NCBI RefSeq assembly: GCF_000374145.1
Contig: NZ_KB893654.1
Coordinates: forward strand, 62,001-126,000
Direction: 5' to 3'
DNA: 64,000 nt
Origin: Neomegalonema perideroedes DSM 15528
Lineage (GTDB): Bacteria > Pseudomonadota > Alphaproteobacteria > Rhodobacterales > Rhodobacteraceae
Of the stretch, positions 44,664 through 52,932 are shown one piece after another; within the stretch, counting starts at the first letter, position 1; every line of letters starts with the position of its first letter. Position numbers and translations under genes: made by a program. The notes below the pieces were generated by a model. That model was not told the origin of the DNA. It saw only the letters and a list, made by a program, of their open reading frames with translations, and did no database searches.

Positions 44664-45644
44664 TCAGGCTTCGGCCAGCAGACGGCGCGCTTCTTGGGAA
44701 TCGGCCTGAATCTGGGCTTTGAGCGCCTCCAGCCCGTCGAATTTGCGCTCGGGGCGCAGGAAGGCGATCATCTCGACGATCAGCGTGCGGTCGTAGAGGT
44801 TTTCCTCCACGTCGAAGAGATGGACCTCCAGACGCGGCGCGGCTCCGGCGAAGGTGGGGCGCAGCCCGAGATTCGCCACGCCCCTCCAGAGCGGCCCGCG
44901 CCCGCCCTGATCCTCCTCGACGCCCGCGCCGATCTCGCCGGGCTCTTTGGCCAGCCGCGCCCGCACGGCGTAGACGCCGAAGGCCAGAGGCTGAAGCCCG
45001 TCGAGTCCGATGTTGGCGGTGGGGAATCCGATGGTGCGTCCGCGCTGGTCGCCCTTGCTCACCACGCCTTCGATGCGATGGGGACGCCCGAGAATCCGCG
45101 CCGCCTCTTCGGGGCGCCCCGCCGCCAGAGCCCGCCGCGCCGCGCTGGACGAAAGCTCCACGCCCTGCGGCCCCTCGATCAGCGGCACGCTCTGCACGGA
45201 GAATCCACGCTCCGGCCCGACCCTTCCGAGGAAGGCCATGTCTCCGGTCCGGCCCGCGCCGAAACGGAAGTCGGCGCCCGCCGCCAGATGGGAGATCCCG
45301 AGCCCTTCGACCAGAACCCGATCCACGAAGGCCTCGGGCGTCATGGCGGCGAGTTCCGCGTCGAAATCGACCTGATGCAGAATCTCCACGCCGAATTCCT
45401 GAAGGATATGCGCCTTGGCGCGGGCGGGAGTCAGCCGGAAGGGCGGCGCTTCGGGCGCGAAGAAGGCGCGCGGATGGGGCTCGAAGGTCACGACGCCGAA
45501 GGGCGCGCCCATGGCCTCCGCCTGACGCCGCGTCGCGGTCAACAGCGCCTGATGGCCGAGATGCAGGCCGTCGAAATTCCCGATGGCGACGGCGGCGCCG
45601 TGCAGATCCGGCGCGACGGCGCGCCAATCCGTGACGATCTTCAC
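44664..45644 (-). CDS. ribF: Bifunctional riboflavin kinase/FAD synthetase
   Basis: A 326-residue RibF. The N-terminal adenylyltransferase domain has AIGNFDGLHLGHQALL (about 22-37), SSSAARRAL near 167 and the C-terminal flavokinase domain has GRTIGFPTANIGL near 203 and HLFDVEENLYD near 275. It makes FMN then FAD from riboflavin. It stands alone here, converging on the small gene's terminator. Confidence 0.95.
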   Translation of the reverse strand: MKIVTDWRAVAPDLHGAAVAIGNFDGLHLGHQALLTATRRQAEAMGAPFGVVTFEPHPRAFFAPEAPPFRLTPARAKAHILQEFGVEILHQVDFDAELAAMTPEAFVDRVLVEGLGISHLAAGADFRFGAGRTGDMAFLGRVGPERGFSVQSVPLIEGPQGVELSSSAARRALAAGRPEEAARILGRPHRIEGVVSKGDQRGRTIGFPTANIGLDGLQPLAFGVYAVRARLAKEPGEIGAGVEEDQGGRGPLWRGVANLGLRPTFAGAAPRLEVHLFDVEENLYDRTLIVEMIAFLRPERKFDGLEALKAQIQADSQEARRLLAEA

Positions 45645-45813
45645 TTGCGCAAGCTCTCCCCCTTGAGCGTCTTCCGGCGTCTACTTGCGCCGCGCGGCCT
45701 GCGCCGTCAAGCGCTGGCGGCCCCCGAAGGGCTTGGCGAAAAGGCTTGCCTTTCGGATAGGGGCGCGGCTTCCTGCCCTTTCTGAACAGGATCTTCCGGG
45801 AGGCCGCCGCGCC

Positions 45814-45966
45814 ATGGACCCATCGACCTACGACCCGACCTCTTTGGCGATCATCGTCGGAGTCTTCGTGCTGGCCTTCTTTCTGCTGAGGCGGGCTGTG
45901 CGGATTCTGCTGCCGGTGGCTTTGGTCGCGGCGGCGGCCTTTTATTTCTTCGTCAAAGGCGGTTGA
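45814..45966 (+). CDS. Small membrane protein of unknown function
   Basis: A 50-residue protein with a hydrophobic stretch from about residue 11 to 46 interrupted by LLRRAVR, giving one long or two short TM helices and an FVKGG end. The ATG at 45814 has CCGGGAGG upstream. Its last 25 bases overlap the convergent xseA stop region. No family recognised; such minimal membrane proteins are often regulators, but nothing shows this here. Confidence 0.55.
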   Translation: MDPSTYDPTSLAIIVGVFVLAFFLLRRAVRILLPVALVAAAAFYFFVKGG

Positions 45967-47498
45967 GGGGCTGATCCCTCCTCCGGCCCGAGGACGCGGG
46001 TCTTGGCCTCGCCCTTCTGCAAGGTCAGCGCGACGAGATCCCCCGGCGCGAGGGCGGCGGCGTCGCGGATGGGCTTTCCTTCGGCGTCGCGCGCCAGAGC
46101 GAAGCCTCGCGCCAGAACGCCTTTGAAGGAATAGGACTCCAGCAATTGGCCTAATCCGCGCAGCTTCTCGATTCGCTGGGCGCGCGCGGCGCGGAAGGCG
46201 GAATCCAGCCGCCCGGCGACCATCTCCAGCCGCTCGGCGCGCCGCGCGAGCGCGGGCCGGAGCGAGGGCAGAGGCCGCGCGGCCCAATCGCGGCGCTTCA
46301 GCGCGATCAGTCTTTGCGGCGCATGATTCAGCCGCTCGCCCGTCACGGCCAGAGCCCGCGCCGCGCCGCTCCGGCGCTCGCTGAGCCTTCCGCGCGCGGC
46401 CTCCAGCTTTCCGGAGGCTTCGGCGAAGCGCCGCTCCTGCGCCGCCCGCCAGAGCGCCAGAGCCCGCGGCAAGCCCGCCGCCGCCGCGTCGAGCCTCTGG
46501 CGCGGAGTTTCGAGCAGGCTCTCCGGCCGGGGCAGGGCGCGGGCGAGGCCGCGGAGCGTCGCGCGGCGGTCCTCGATCCCGCGCCGCATGGCGCCGCGCC
46601 TGCGGGTTTCGAGATCCTCCAGAAAAGCGACCAGCCCCGCCCGCACCGGAACCGCCATTTCGGCGGCGGCGGTGGGGGTGGGGGCGCGTTTATCGGCGGC
46701 GAAGTCGATGAGCGTGACGTCCGTCTCATGGCCCACCGCCGAGATCAGCGGAATCTCGCTGGCGGCGGCGGCGCGCACCACGGCGGCGGAGTTATAGCCC
46801 CAGAGGTCTTCAATGGAGCCGCCGCCCCGCGCCACGATGATCACGTCGGGGCGCGGAATCGGCCCGCCGGGCTTCAGAGCGTTGAAGCCCCGGATTCCGG
46901 CGCTCACCTCGGGCGGGCAGTTTTCGCCTTGGGCGGCGGCGGGCCAGAGGATCACCCGGCGCGGGAAGCGGTCGGCGAGGCGATGCAGGATGTCGCGGAT
47001 CACGGCGCCGGTCGGCGAGGCCACCACCCCCACCACCTCGGGCAGGAAGGGGAGGGGCTTTTTGCGCTCTTCGTCGAAAAGGCCCTCGGCGGCGAGCAGG
47101 CGTTTTTGCTTCTCCAGCATGGCCATGAGCGCGCCTTCGCCCGCAGGCTCAAGGCTTGAGGCGATCAGCTGATATTTCGAGGAGCCCGGAAAGCTGGAGA
47201 TCCTGCCGGAGAGGATGACCTCCATCCCCTCCTCGGGGCGAAAGCGCAGGCCCTGAAAGACGCCCTTCCAGATCGCCACGTCCAGCTTCGCGCCTTCGTC
47301 CTTCAGCGTGAAATAGACATGGCCCGAGCTTTGCGGCCCGCGATAGCCCGAGACCTCGCCGCGCACGCGCACTTGTCCGAAGCGGGTTTCGAGCGTCTTC
47401 TTCACCGCGCCGGAGATCTCCGAGACGGAGAAGGCGGGGGCGTTGTCGCCCTCCCTCCCCGGAGTCTGCGGGCCTTCGGAGTCCATATCCTGAGTCAT
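45942..47498 (-). CDS. xseA: Exodeoxyribonuclease VII large subunit
   Basis: A 518-residue XseA. The N-terminal OB fold is FSVSEISGAVKKTLETRFGQVRVRGEVSG (about 23-50), and the catalytic core has VGVVASPTGAVIRDILHRLADRFPRR near 155 and VIIVARGGGSIEDLWGYN near 215. A long helical region (about 300-460) follows. With XseB it degrades single-stranded DNA; xseB is not in the window. It follows the RegA-like gene by 8 bp. Confidence 0.95.
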   Translation of the reverse strand: MTQDMDSEGPQTPGREGDNAPAFSVSEISGAVKKTLETRFGQVRVRGEVSGYRGPQSSGHVYFTLKDEGAKLDVAIWKGVFQGLRFRPEEGMEVILSGRISSFPGSSKYQLIASSLEPAGEGALMAMLEKQKRLLAAEGLFDEERKKPLPFLPEVVGVVASPTGAVIRDILHRLADRFPRRVILWPAAAQGENCPPEVSAGIRGFNALKPGGPIPRPDVIIVARGGGSIEDLWGYNSAAVVRAAAASEIPLISAVGHETDVTLIDFAADKRAPTPTAAAEMAVPVRAGLVAFLEDLETRRRGAMRRGIEDRRATLRGLARALPRPESLLETPRQRLDAAAAGLPRALALWRAAQERRFAEASGKLEAARGRLSERRSGAARALAVTGERLNHAPQRLIALKRRDWAARPLPSLRPALARRAERLEMVAGRLDSAFRAARAQRIEKLRGLGQLLESYSFKGVLARGFALARDAEGKPIRDAAALAPGDLVALTLQKGEAKTRVLGPEEGSAPQPPLTKK

Positions 47499-47506
47499 GG
47501 CGGAGT

Positions 47507-48061
47507 TCAGCGCGGGCTGCGTTTGGCGAGGATGCGCTGAAGCGTGCGCCGATGCATGTTCAGCCGCCGGGCCGTCTCCGAGACGTTGCGCTCGCAGAGC
47601 TCATAGACGCGCTGGATATGCTCCCAGCGGACGCGGTCGGCGGACATGGGATTATCGGGCGGCGGAGGGCGCTCGCCTTCGGGGCTGAGCAGCGCGGCGC
47701 AGACGTCGTCGGCGTCGGCGGGTTTGGAGAGATAATCCACCGCCCCCGCCTTGACCGCCGCCACCGCCGTGGCGATGGCGCCGTAGCCGGTCAGCACGAT
47801 GATTCTGGATTCGGGGCGCGCCTCGCGGATGGCGGTCACCACGTCGAGTCCGCTGCCGTCTCCGAGCCGCAGATCCGTGACGGCGTAGGCGGGCGGATGG
47901 GTCTTGGCGGCGGCGACGCCCTCGGCGACGCTGGCGGCCATGGTCACGGCGAATCCGCGCTTCTCCATGGCTCGCGCGAGCCGCGAGCGAAGGGCGTCGT
48001 CGTCCTCGACGATGAGCAGGGAGTTGTCCGGCCCTATGGCGAGCGGCTCGATCTCAGACAT
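47507..48061 (-). CDS. ActR/RegA-family redox response regulator
   Basis: A 184-residue regulator: receiver with acidic D20-D22 and phosphoacceptor Asp63 (VTDLRLGDGSGLDVV), Lys in YLSKPAD near 112, then a short linker with four prolines and the Fis-type helix-turn-helix NVSETARRLNMHRRTLQRIL at the end. The layout and short size match ActR/RegA/PrrA, global regulators of respiration, photosynthesis, nitrogen fixation and CO2 fixation. The usual partners RegB/PrrB and SenC are missing from the neighbourhood; downstream is xseA with an 8-bp gap. Confidence 0.9.
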   Translation of the reverse strand: MSEIEPLAIGPDNSLLIVEDDDALRSRLARAMEKRGFAVTMAASVAEGVAAAKTHPPAYAVTDLRLGDGSGLDVVTAIREARPESRIIVLTGYGAIATAVAAVKAGAVDYLSKPADADDVCAALLSPEGERPPPPDNPMSADRVRWEHIQRVYELCERNVSETARRLNMHRRTLQRILAKRSPR

Positions 48062-48261
48062 GGCGCGTTTCCCCCTTGGGGCGGCCTTGTTCGGAGCATG
48101 AAGAGGCGACCGCCTTGAATGGCGCGATCATGTCGCCAATCGCCGCATATGACAACCTTTTCGCTTGCGGATTCCGCAAAAGCCCGTGGTCGTCCCGGGG
48201 GGCGACCTGAGCGGGAAGACGCCTTATAAGGGCGCGTTCGGGGAAGAGGGAGGAGCGTCCC

Positions 48262-49200
48262 ATGGGGGCGATCGAGGCGCTGGCCGCGAGCTTCGCGTTG
48301 ATGCTCGTCGGCGCGGCTTTGGCGCGGCTGTCCGTGGTCTCGGCGGTCGGCTGGGCCGAGGTGGAGAAGCTGGCTTATTGGGCCTTGTTTCCGGCTTTGC
48401 TGGTGGCCTCTTTGGTCAAGGCGCCTCCGGCGGGGCTGGAGGCCGTGAAGCTGGGGGCGGCGCTGGTGGGGGGGCAAGTCTTCGCCTTCGCGCTGGTCTG
48501 GAGCTTCGGGCGCCGCAGGCTCTCCGGCCCGGTCCTGCCGAGCGTGGTTCAGGGCGCGATCCGCTATAACACCTACATCGCCTTCGCCACGGCTCTGGCG
48601 GCTCAGGGCGCGGCGGGGCTGGAGCGGCTGACGCCCGCTCTGGCGCCTTTGATCATCGCGGCGAATATTTTGTCCGTCGGCGCCCATGCTCTGGCCTTGA
48701 ACGGGGCTGCTTTGAGCGGAGCGGGGCAGGGGACTCCCACCTCCTCGCCTTGGCTGAAGGCCCTGAAGGAGCTGGCGACCAATCCTTTGGTTCTGGCCTC
48801 GCTTTTAGGGCTGACGCTGAATCTGACGGGCCTGATTCCGCCGGGGCTGGTCCTGAGGGTTCTGGAGGCGCTCGGCGGCGCGAGTCTGCCTTTGGCGCTT
48901 TTGGCGGTGGGGGCGGGGCTGAAGCTCGGCGCCGAGACCCTGCGCGATCTGCCGCTCATTCTCTGGACGAGTCTGGTGAAGTTCCTCGTCTGGCCTGCGG
49001 CGGCCTTCGCTTTGGCCTGGGCTTTGGGGCTCGGGCCGGAGGGCCGTCAATTGGCGCTGCTGACGGCGGCGGCGCCCACCGCCACCGCGAGCTACGTCCT
49101 CGCGCGCCGTTTGGGCGGAGACGCGCGGCTCATGGCCTCGCTGATCTCGGCGCAGACTCTGCTCGCGGCGCCCGTGCTGTTTCTGCTGCTGAGCCTCTGA
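48262..49200 (+). CDS. AEC family (auxin efflux carrier) transporter
   Basis: A 312-residue polytopic protein with about ten hydrophobic segments. The N-terminal SFALMLVGAALARLS, the RYNTYIAFATA segment and the C-terminal TAAAPTATASYVLARRLGGDA (from about 265) are characteristic of the AEC/BART superfamily, whose bacterial members may export organic acids. The RBS GGGAGGAG is strong. Substrate unknown. Confidence 0.85.
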   Translation: MGAIEALAASFALMLVGAALARLSVVSAVGWAEVEKLAYWALFPALLVASLVKAPPAGLEAVKLGAALVGGQVFAFALVWSFGRRRLSGPVLPSVVQGAIRYNTYIAFATALAAQGAAGLERLTPALAPLIIAANILSVGAHALALNGAALSGAGQGTPTSSPWLKALKELATNPLVLASLLGLTLNLTGLIPPGLVLRVLEALGGASLPLALLAVGAGLKLGAETLRDLPLILWTSLVKFLVWPAAAFALAWALGLGPEGRQLALLTAAAPTATASYVLARRLGGDARLMASLISAQTLLAAPVLFLLLSL

Positions 49201-49209
49201 ACGCGAAAA

Positions 49210-49232
49210 CCCTCCCCGCGGCGCGGGGAGGG
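49210..49232 (-). terminator. Terminator between the AEC transporter and the Gly/Gln-repeat gene
   Basis: CCCTCCCCGC and GCGGGGAGGG pair with a 3-nt loop. On the minus strand TTTT follows, so it mainly serves the repeat-protein gene 30 bp upstream; it may also stop the plus-strand transporter transcript. Confidence 0.75.
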
Positions 49233-49261
49233 CTGAATCTGCGGAGCCTGAAGCCTGAGCC

Positions 49262-50182
49262 TCAATGTCCGGCGTGCGCGCCGCCGCCGGCCTGAGCCTG
49301 AGCCTGCTGCTGGCCGGTCGGAACGCCGGTGCCGGGCGTGTAGCCGCTGCCGGTGAGGCCGCCGCGCTCGCCCCAGATGGGGAGGACGTGGGTCGGCTGG
49401 CCCGCGTCATGGTTGTAGTTCGTGCCATGGACGCGGTCATAGGCGGCGGAATTGCCGAACACGCCGTCAAGGCCGAGCATATAGCCCGCTTCCTGACCCA
49501 GCGTGCCGAGGAAGGCGAGCGGGGCCTGACGGCCTCCGGCGTTGCCGCCGAGGGCGTGGGTGTGGGCTTCGTGGCTCTGGGTGTTGACCAGCCAGCCGCC
49601 GACGTCGCCGTTCTGAGCGGCGCGCAGCGCGCTGTCATGCCCGACGAGATAGGAGAAGGCGCCCATCGGCACGCCGAGGACGCGGCCCAGCAGGCTGCCG
49701 GGCGGCAGGATGTTGCTGATCCGGCCGCCGATCCCCGCCGCCTGCTCGTCGCCGGGCTGGGGGCCGGAATGCTGGGTCTGGCCCTGAGTCTGGGTCTGGA
49801 AGCCGTAGGTGCTCCAGCCGCGGGGCAGATTGGGGATGTCGGCGGCGGCGGCGATGCGCCCGTTATACCCGGCGAGGGAGCGCCATCCGGCTTGTCCGCC
49901 CGTCTGGCCCCCGATTTGCGCTCCGATCTGGCCGCCGGGGCGATAGCCGCCCGAAACGCCGCCCGAAACGCCGCCTTGAGCGCCCGCGCCCGAAGCGCTC
50001 CATCCGGCGCTCGCGCCGGGACGATAGCCGCCCGAAGCGCTCCATCCGGTCTGGGCTCCGGTCTGGGCTCCGCCCTGAGCTCCGCCATGTCCGGCGTGGG
50101 CGCCTTGAGCGGCGGCCTGTCCGGCGCGGGCGTTGGCGGCGGCGCCGAGCGCGCCGCCTCTTCCAAGAATGCTTAACGTCAT
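49262..50182 (-). CDS. Gly/Gln/Ala-repeat protein of unknown function
   Basis: A 306-residue protein. Residues 1-105 are low-complexity, with repeating GAQTGWSASGGYRPG and GGVSGGYRPGGQIGAQ units; 135-270 is a more conserved-looking core (LVGHDSALRAAQNGDVGGWL, AYDRVHGTNYNHDAG, with several histidines); the end returns to Gly/Gln (TGQQQAQAQAGGGAHAGH). No signal peptide is present, though the composition is that of extracellular or structural proteins. AAAGGA precedes the ATG at 50182. No family recognised. Confidence 0.6.
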   Translation of the reverse strand: MTLSILGRGGALGAAANARAGQAAAQGAHAGHGGAQGGAQTGAQTGWSASGGYRPGASAGWSASGAGAQGGVSGGVSGGYRPGGQIGAQIGGQTGGQAGWRSLAGYNGRIAAAADIPNLPRGWSTYGFQTQTQGQTQHSGPQPGDEQAAGIGGRISNILPPGSLLGRVLGVPMGAFSYLVGHDSALRAAQNGDVGGWLVNTQSHEAHTHALGGNAGGRQAPLAFLGTLGQEAGYMLGLDGVFGNSAAYDRVHGTNYNHDAGQPTHVLPIWGERGGLTGSGYTPGTGVPTGQQQAQAQAGGGAHAGH

Positions 50183-50948
50183 CTTCGTCGTCCTTTCATG
50201 CCCCAAAGCCTGAAGGCCCGTCCCGCCCGAACCTAACTTTCCGGCGGCGGGCTTCGCGCGTCGATCCGGGCGGGGGTCGCTTCGCGACGAGATCCGGATC
50301 GAGCCCCTATGTCCGGAAGGACGGCTCCGCCAGCCGCCGCCCCTCCCAAAAGACGCGCGCCTTGACGTCGCCGACCTCGCGAAGCTCAGCCGCGCCAAGC
50401 CGGGGAGGCGCGTATCAGAGGCTTTCGTGGTGAAGGCGTGAGCAGTCATTCTCACAGGTATGTTTTAAAATAACACTACTCTGCTGCGCATCAATGAAAA
50501 TACGGTTCACATTGATACATTATGCCTGAGAGGTTCATCTGTGCGCTGCGAAAGCCGAATCCCGAACGTGGTTTCCGCGCGGCCTCCGCCGAATCCCGAA
50601 TCCGGCCGACGCGCCTCCGCAGGAACGCCGGGCGGGCGGCGGGCGGAGATTCGGCGCGATCTTTATTGAAGAGGGGGGCGTCGCCTGACGCACGGCGGAG
50701 GCGGGACCGCTCCGCCGCGCGGAGCCTCGGTCCGGCTGGAGGGCGAAGCCCTGCTCCCCGCCGCCTGAGGCTCCCGAAGAGGCCGCGCTCCTTGATGGAG
50801 AGGGAGGGCGCGGAAATCCCGGCGATCTTCGCAGCCGGGCCTCGGGAGCCTGAATCGACCGGACCGCCGGGGCGATCCATGGTCCGCGTTCGATCTCCGC
50901 CTCGCGGCGCGATTCGCCCTCAGGCGGATCCGCGCTTCGGAGGCGGAA
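50183..50948. other. Gene-poor 0.77-kb stretch
   Basis: No frame here has convincing protein character: the open frames are Arg/Pro-rich and fit no family. Bases 50450-50530 are distinctly AT-rich (TTTTAAAATAACAC) within GC-rich flanks. CCGAATCCCGAA occurs twice (near 50552 and 50588). Possibly decayed sequence or an unrecognised RNA. Confidence 0.45.
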
Positions 50949-51539
50949 TCAGAGATGCGTGACCCGCATGATCAGCGGCGCCACCCAAAGCAAGGGCGCG
51001 TCGTAGACGATGGCCTGACTCGGATCGCGGGCGGGGCGCAGGCTCGCCAGAGCGGCGCGCAGGCCTTGGCCCTCGACCTCTTCGCCCTTGGGGGGCGGCA
51101 GCACCCGGCGGAGCATCACGGCTTCGTCGTCGGCCATGACGAGGCAGTCGCGTCCGTAGGCGCGGGCGATGTCGCCGCGCATGCGGTCTCCGATGAGGAT
51201 GTCGCCGGCGGAGTAAGGCCCGTAAGCCTCCTCGATGCGGGCGGCCACCGGATCCTCGGCGGGCACGTCCACGCTGAGGCCGGTTTCGCGGCCCAAAGTC
51301 ACGTCTCCGGAGGAGTCGACGTCGCCCAACATCTGGATCAGGCGCGAGCCGGGACCTTCGAGCAGATCGACCGGATGCACCTTCAGGACGGTGGCGAAGC
51401 GCTCCAGCCAGTCGGTGGAGAGAGTCATGTTTCCAGTCTCAAGCCGCGAGACGCTTTGGGGCGTGGTGCCCACCGCCTCGGCCAGCTCACGCAGGGTCAT
51501 GCCGTTGCGCTGCCTGAAAACGCGTATCCTGTTTTTCAT
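50949..51539 (-). CDS. XRE-family regulator with S24/C1-repressor-like C-terminus
   Basis: A 196-residue protein: HTH_3 domain at about residues 3-58 (MTLRELAEAVGTTPQSVSRLETG), then a beta-rich C-terminal domain (VAARIEEAYGPYSAGDILIGDRMRGD, DCLVMADDEAVMLRRVLP) like the S24/LexA-type folds of phage-type repressors. The Ser/Lys autocleavage dyad cannot be identified with confidence. It is divergent from the DUF6456 gene across an AT-rich region that probably holds its operators. Confidence 0.82.
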   Translation of the reverse strand: MKNRIRVFRQRNGMTLRELAEAVGTTPQSVSRLETGNMTLSTDWLERFATVLKVHPVDLLEGPGSRLIQMLGDVDSSGDVTLGRETGLSVDVPAEDPVAARIEEAYGPYSAGDILIGDRMRGDIARAYGRDCLVMADDEAVMLRRVLPPPKGEEVEGQGLRAALASLRPARDPSQAIVYDAPLLWVAPLIMRVTHL

Positions 51540-51905
51540 AATGTCGAACCTGCTCGAATCATCGACTATCCTTTAAGCTAGTCTGGCTGATTAATCCAAA
51601 TTGTAACACTCGAATTCCAGTAAAGTTTATCAAAACTTCTCATTCAGATAAATTTTCTATGAATATTCCTAAATGGGAACAGTCGCAGAGGGCTGCTCCA
51701 TGGTTGATTTCCCTAATATGAAATACACACCTATACGCTGTGCGTTTTTTATCCTGAATTCGGAGCCCTCCGAGCGGCGGGGGTTGGATGAGCGAATCAC
51801 ATCCTTCTGAAAAGTCCCGGCGATTCGGTCCTGAAACGACCCTTCGTCCATGGCTTCGGCCTCGGCGGAGGGCTTTCGCGCAGCCTGATGAAGGAGTTGG
51901 TTTCC
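51540..51905. promoter_or_regulatory. AT-rich divergent regulatory region
   Basis: Bases 51540-51760 are among the most AT-rich in the window. They contain a perfect dyad AAGTTT-ATCA-AAACTT at 51623-51638, the palindrome GATTAATC at 51589-51596, and inverted ATTCA/TGAAT around 51643-51664. These are plausible operators for the adjacent XRE regulator. The rest, to the DUF6456 start, shows no gene. Confidence 0.5.
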
Positions 51906-52745
51906 ATGATGAGTTTTGATCCGCGCAAGTTGCGCCAAGGAGCCGCCGAAGCCGAAGCGCGTGGATGCTTGCTTGTTTTGGCGCGTGCCGGCGCATGGAT
52001 CTGTCAGAATTCAGATGGTTCCGGGGAGATCTTCAAGCGCGGGAAGCCTAAGTCGGGAATCCTGCGCCCGCAGCTCTCCCAAGAGGGGATCGAGGAGATG
52101 GCGCGCCGCGACTGGATCCGCCCTGAACTGACCCGTCCCTGCGGCCGGGGCTGGGTCGTCACGACGGCGGGCCTCTCGGCGGCGGCGCGGATGAGGGCCG
52201 GCGGCCGCAAAGGCGCCGAGCCCGGCGCCAGTTTCCGCGAGGCCCGCCGCATCGAGGCCGAGAAGCTCTTCGCCGCCGGTCCCGGCGAGAAGGTCGAGAA
52301 GCTGAAGGTGAATCTCGGGGAATCTCCGGTGGGCTGGCTGGCGCGGCGCAAGGGGGCGGACGGCGCGCCCTTCCTCTCGCCGCAGGAGGTGGAGGCCGCC
52401 GAGCGTCTGCGCGCCGATTACGAGCGCGGGCATATGGGCGCGCGGGTGACTCAGGACTGGCGCGGCTTTCTGACGGCGGGGACCTCCGGAGGCTTCGGCG
52501 GCGGGCGCGAGAGCCTGAGCCTCTCCGCCGAGGCGGCGCGGGGCCGCGTGATGGCGGGGCTCAAGGCCATGGGGCCGGATTTGTCGGACGCGGCCTTTCG
52601 GGTCTGCTGCCGGTTGGAGGGATTGGAGGATCTGGAGCGCGGTTTGGGCATGCCCGCCCGTTCGGGCAAGATGGCGGTGAAATGGGCTTTGAAGCGCCTC
52701 GTCGCCCATTACGCCGAAGAGGACGGAGCCGCCCGAAGCCGCTAG
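51906..52745 (+). CDS. DUF6456 domain protein
   Basis: A 279-residue protein. A winged-helix-like N-terminal part (about 1-100, with PQLSQEGIEEMARRDWIRPE) is followed by the DUF6456 core: ESPVGWLARRKGADGAPFLSPQEVEAAERLRADYERGHMGARVTQDW (about 140-187), and a C-terminal helical HTH-like part (SGKMAVKWALKRLVAHY). The domain is common in alphaproteobacteria, often next to regulators or phage-derived genes; function unknown. ATG 51906 has AAGGAG nine bases upstream, whereas the ATG at 51888 has none. Confidence 0.8.
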   Translation: MMSFDPRKLRQGAAEAEARGCLLVLARAGAWICQNSDGSGEIFKRGKPKSGILRPQLSQEGIEEMARRDWIRPELTRPCGRGWVVTTAGLSAAARMRAGGRKGAEPGASFREARRIEAEKLFAAGPGEKVEKLKVNLGESPVGWLARRKGADGAPFLSPQEVEAAERLRADYERGHMGARVTQDWRGFLTAGTSGGFGGGRESLSLSAEAARGRVMAGLKAMGPDLSDAAFRVCCRLEGLEDLERGLGMPARSGKMAVKWALKRLVAHYAEEDGAARSR

Positions 52746-52746
52746 G

Positions 52747-52776
52747 CCGGCGCCGTTGAGACCGGCGCCGTTGAGA
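52747..52776 (+). repeat. 15-bp tandem duplication
   Basis: The unit CCGGCGCCGTTGAGA occurs twice in perfect tandem directly after the DUF6456 stop codon. A small replication-slippage repeat; no function evident. Confidence 0.7.
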
Positions 52777-52932
52777 AGCGTCCGCGCCTGCGCGCGCGAG
52801 TCGCGGCGCATGGGACCGCGCTGCGGTTGACTTTTGGCGTCCTGAAGCCCAAATCAAGGCGATGTTGCGGCGCAGCATAAGCTTGCGCCCCCCGACGCCT
52901 GAACCCGCCTGATCAGAGAGCGAGACGACGCC

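Noticed and set aside
50520-50560. GCCTGAGAGG suggesting a TPP or glycine riboswitch
   Set aside because: The rest of neither aptamer consensus follows, and no thiamine or glycine gene is downstream.
50522-50962. Possible protein gene in the gene-poor stretch
   Set aside because: The product is Arg/Pro/Gly-rich, has no RBS of note and no family, and overlaps the regulator's 3' end. I treat it as non-coding.
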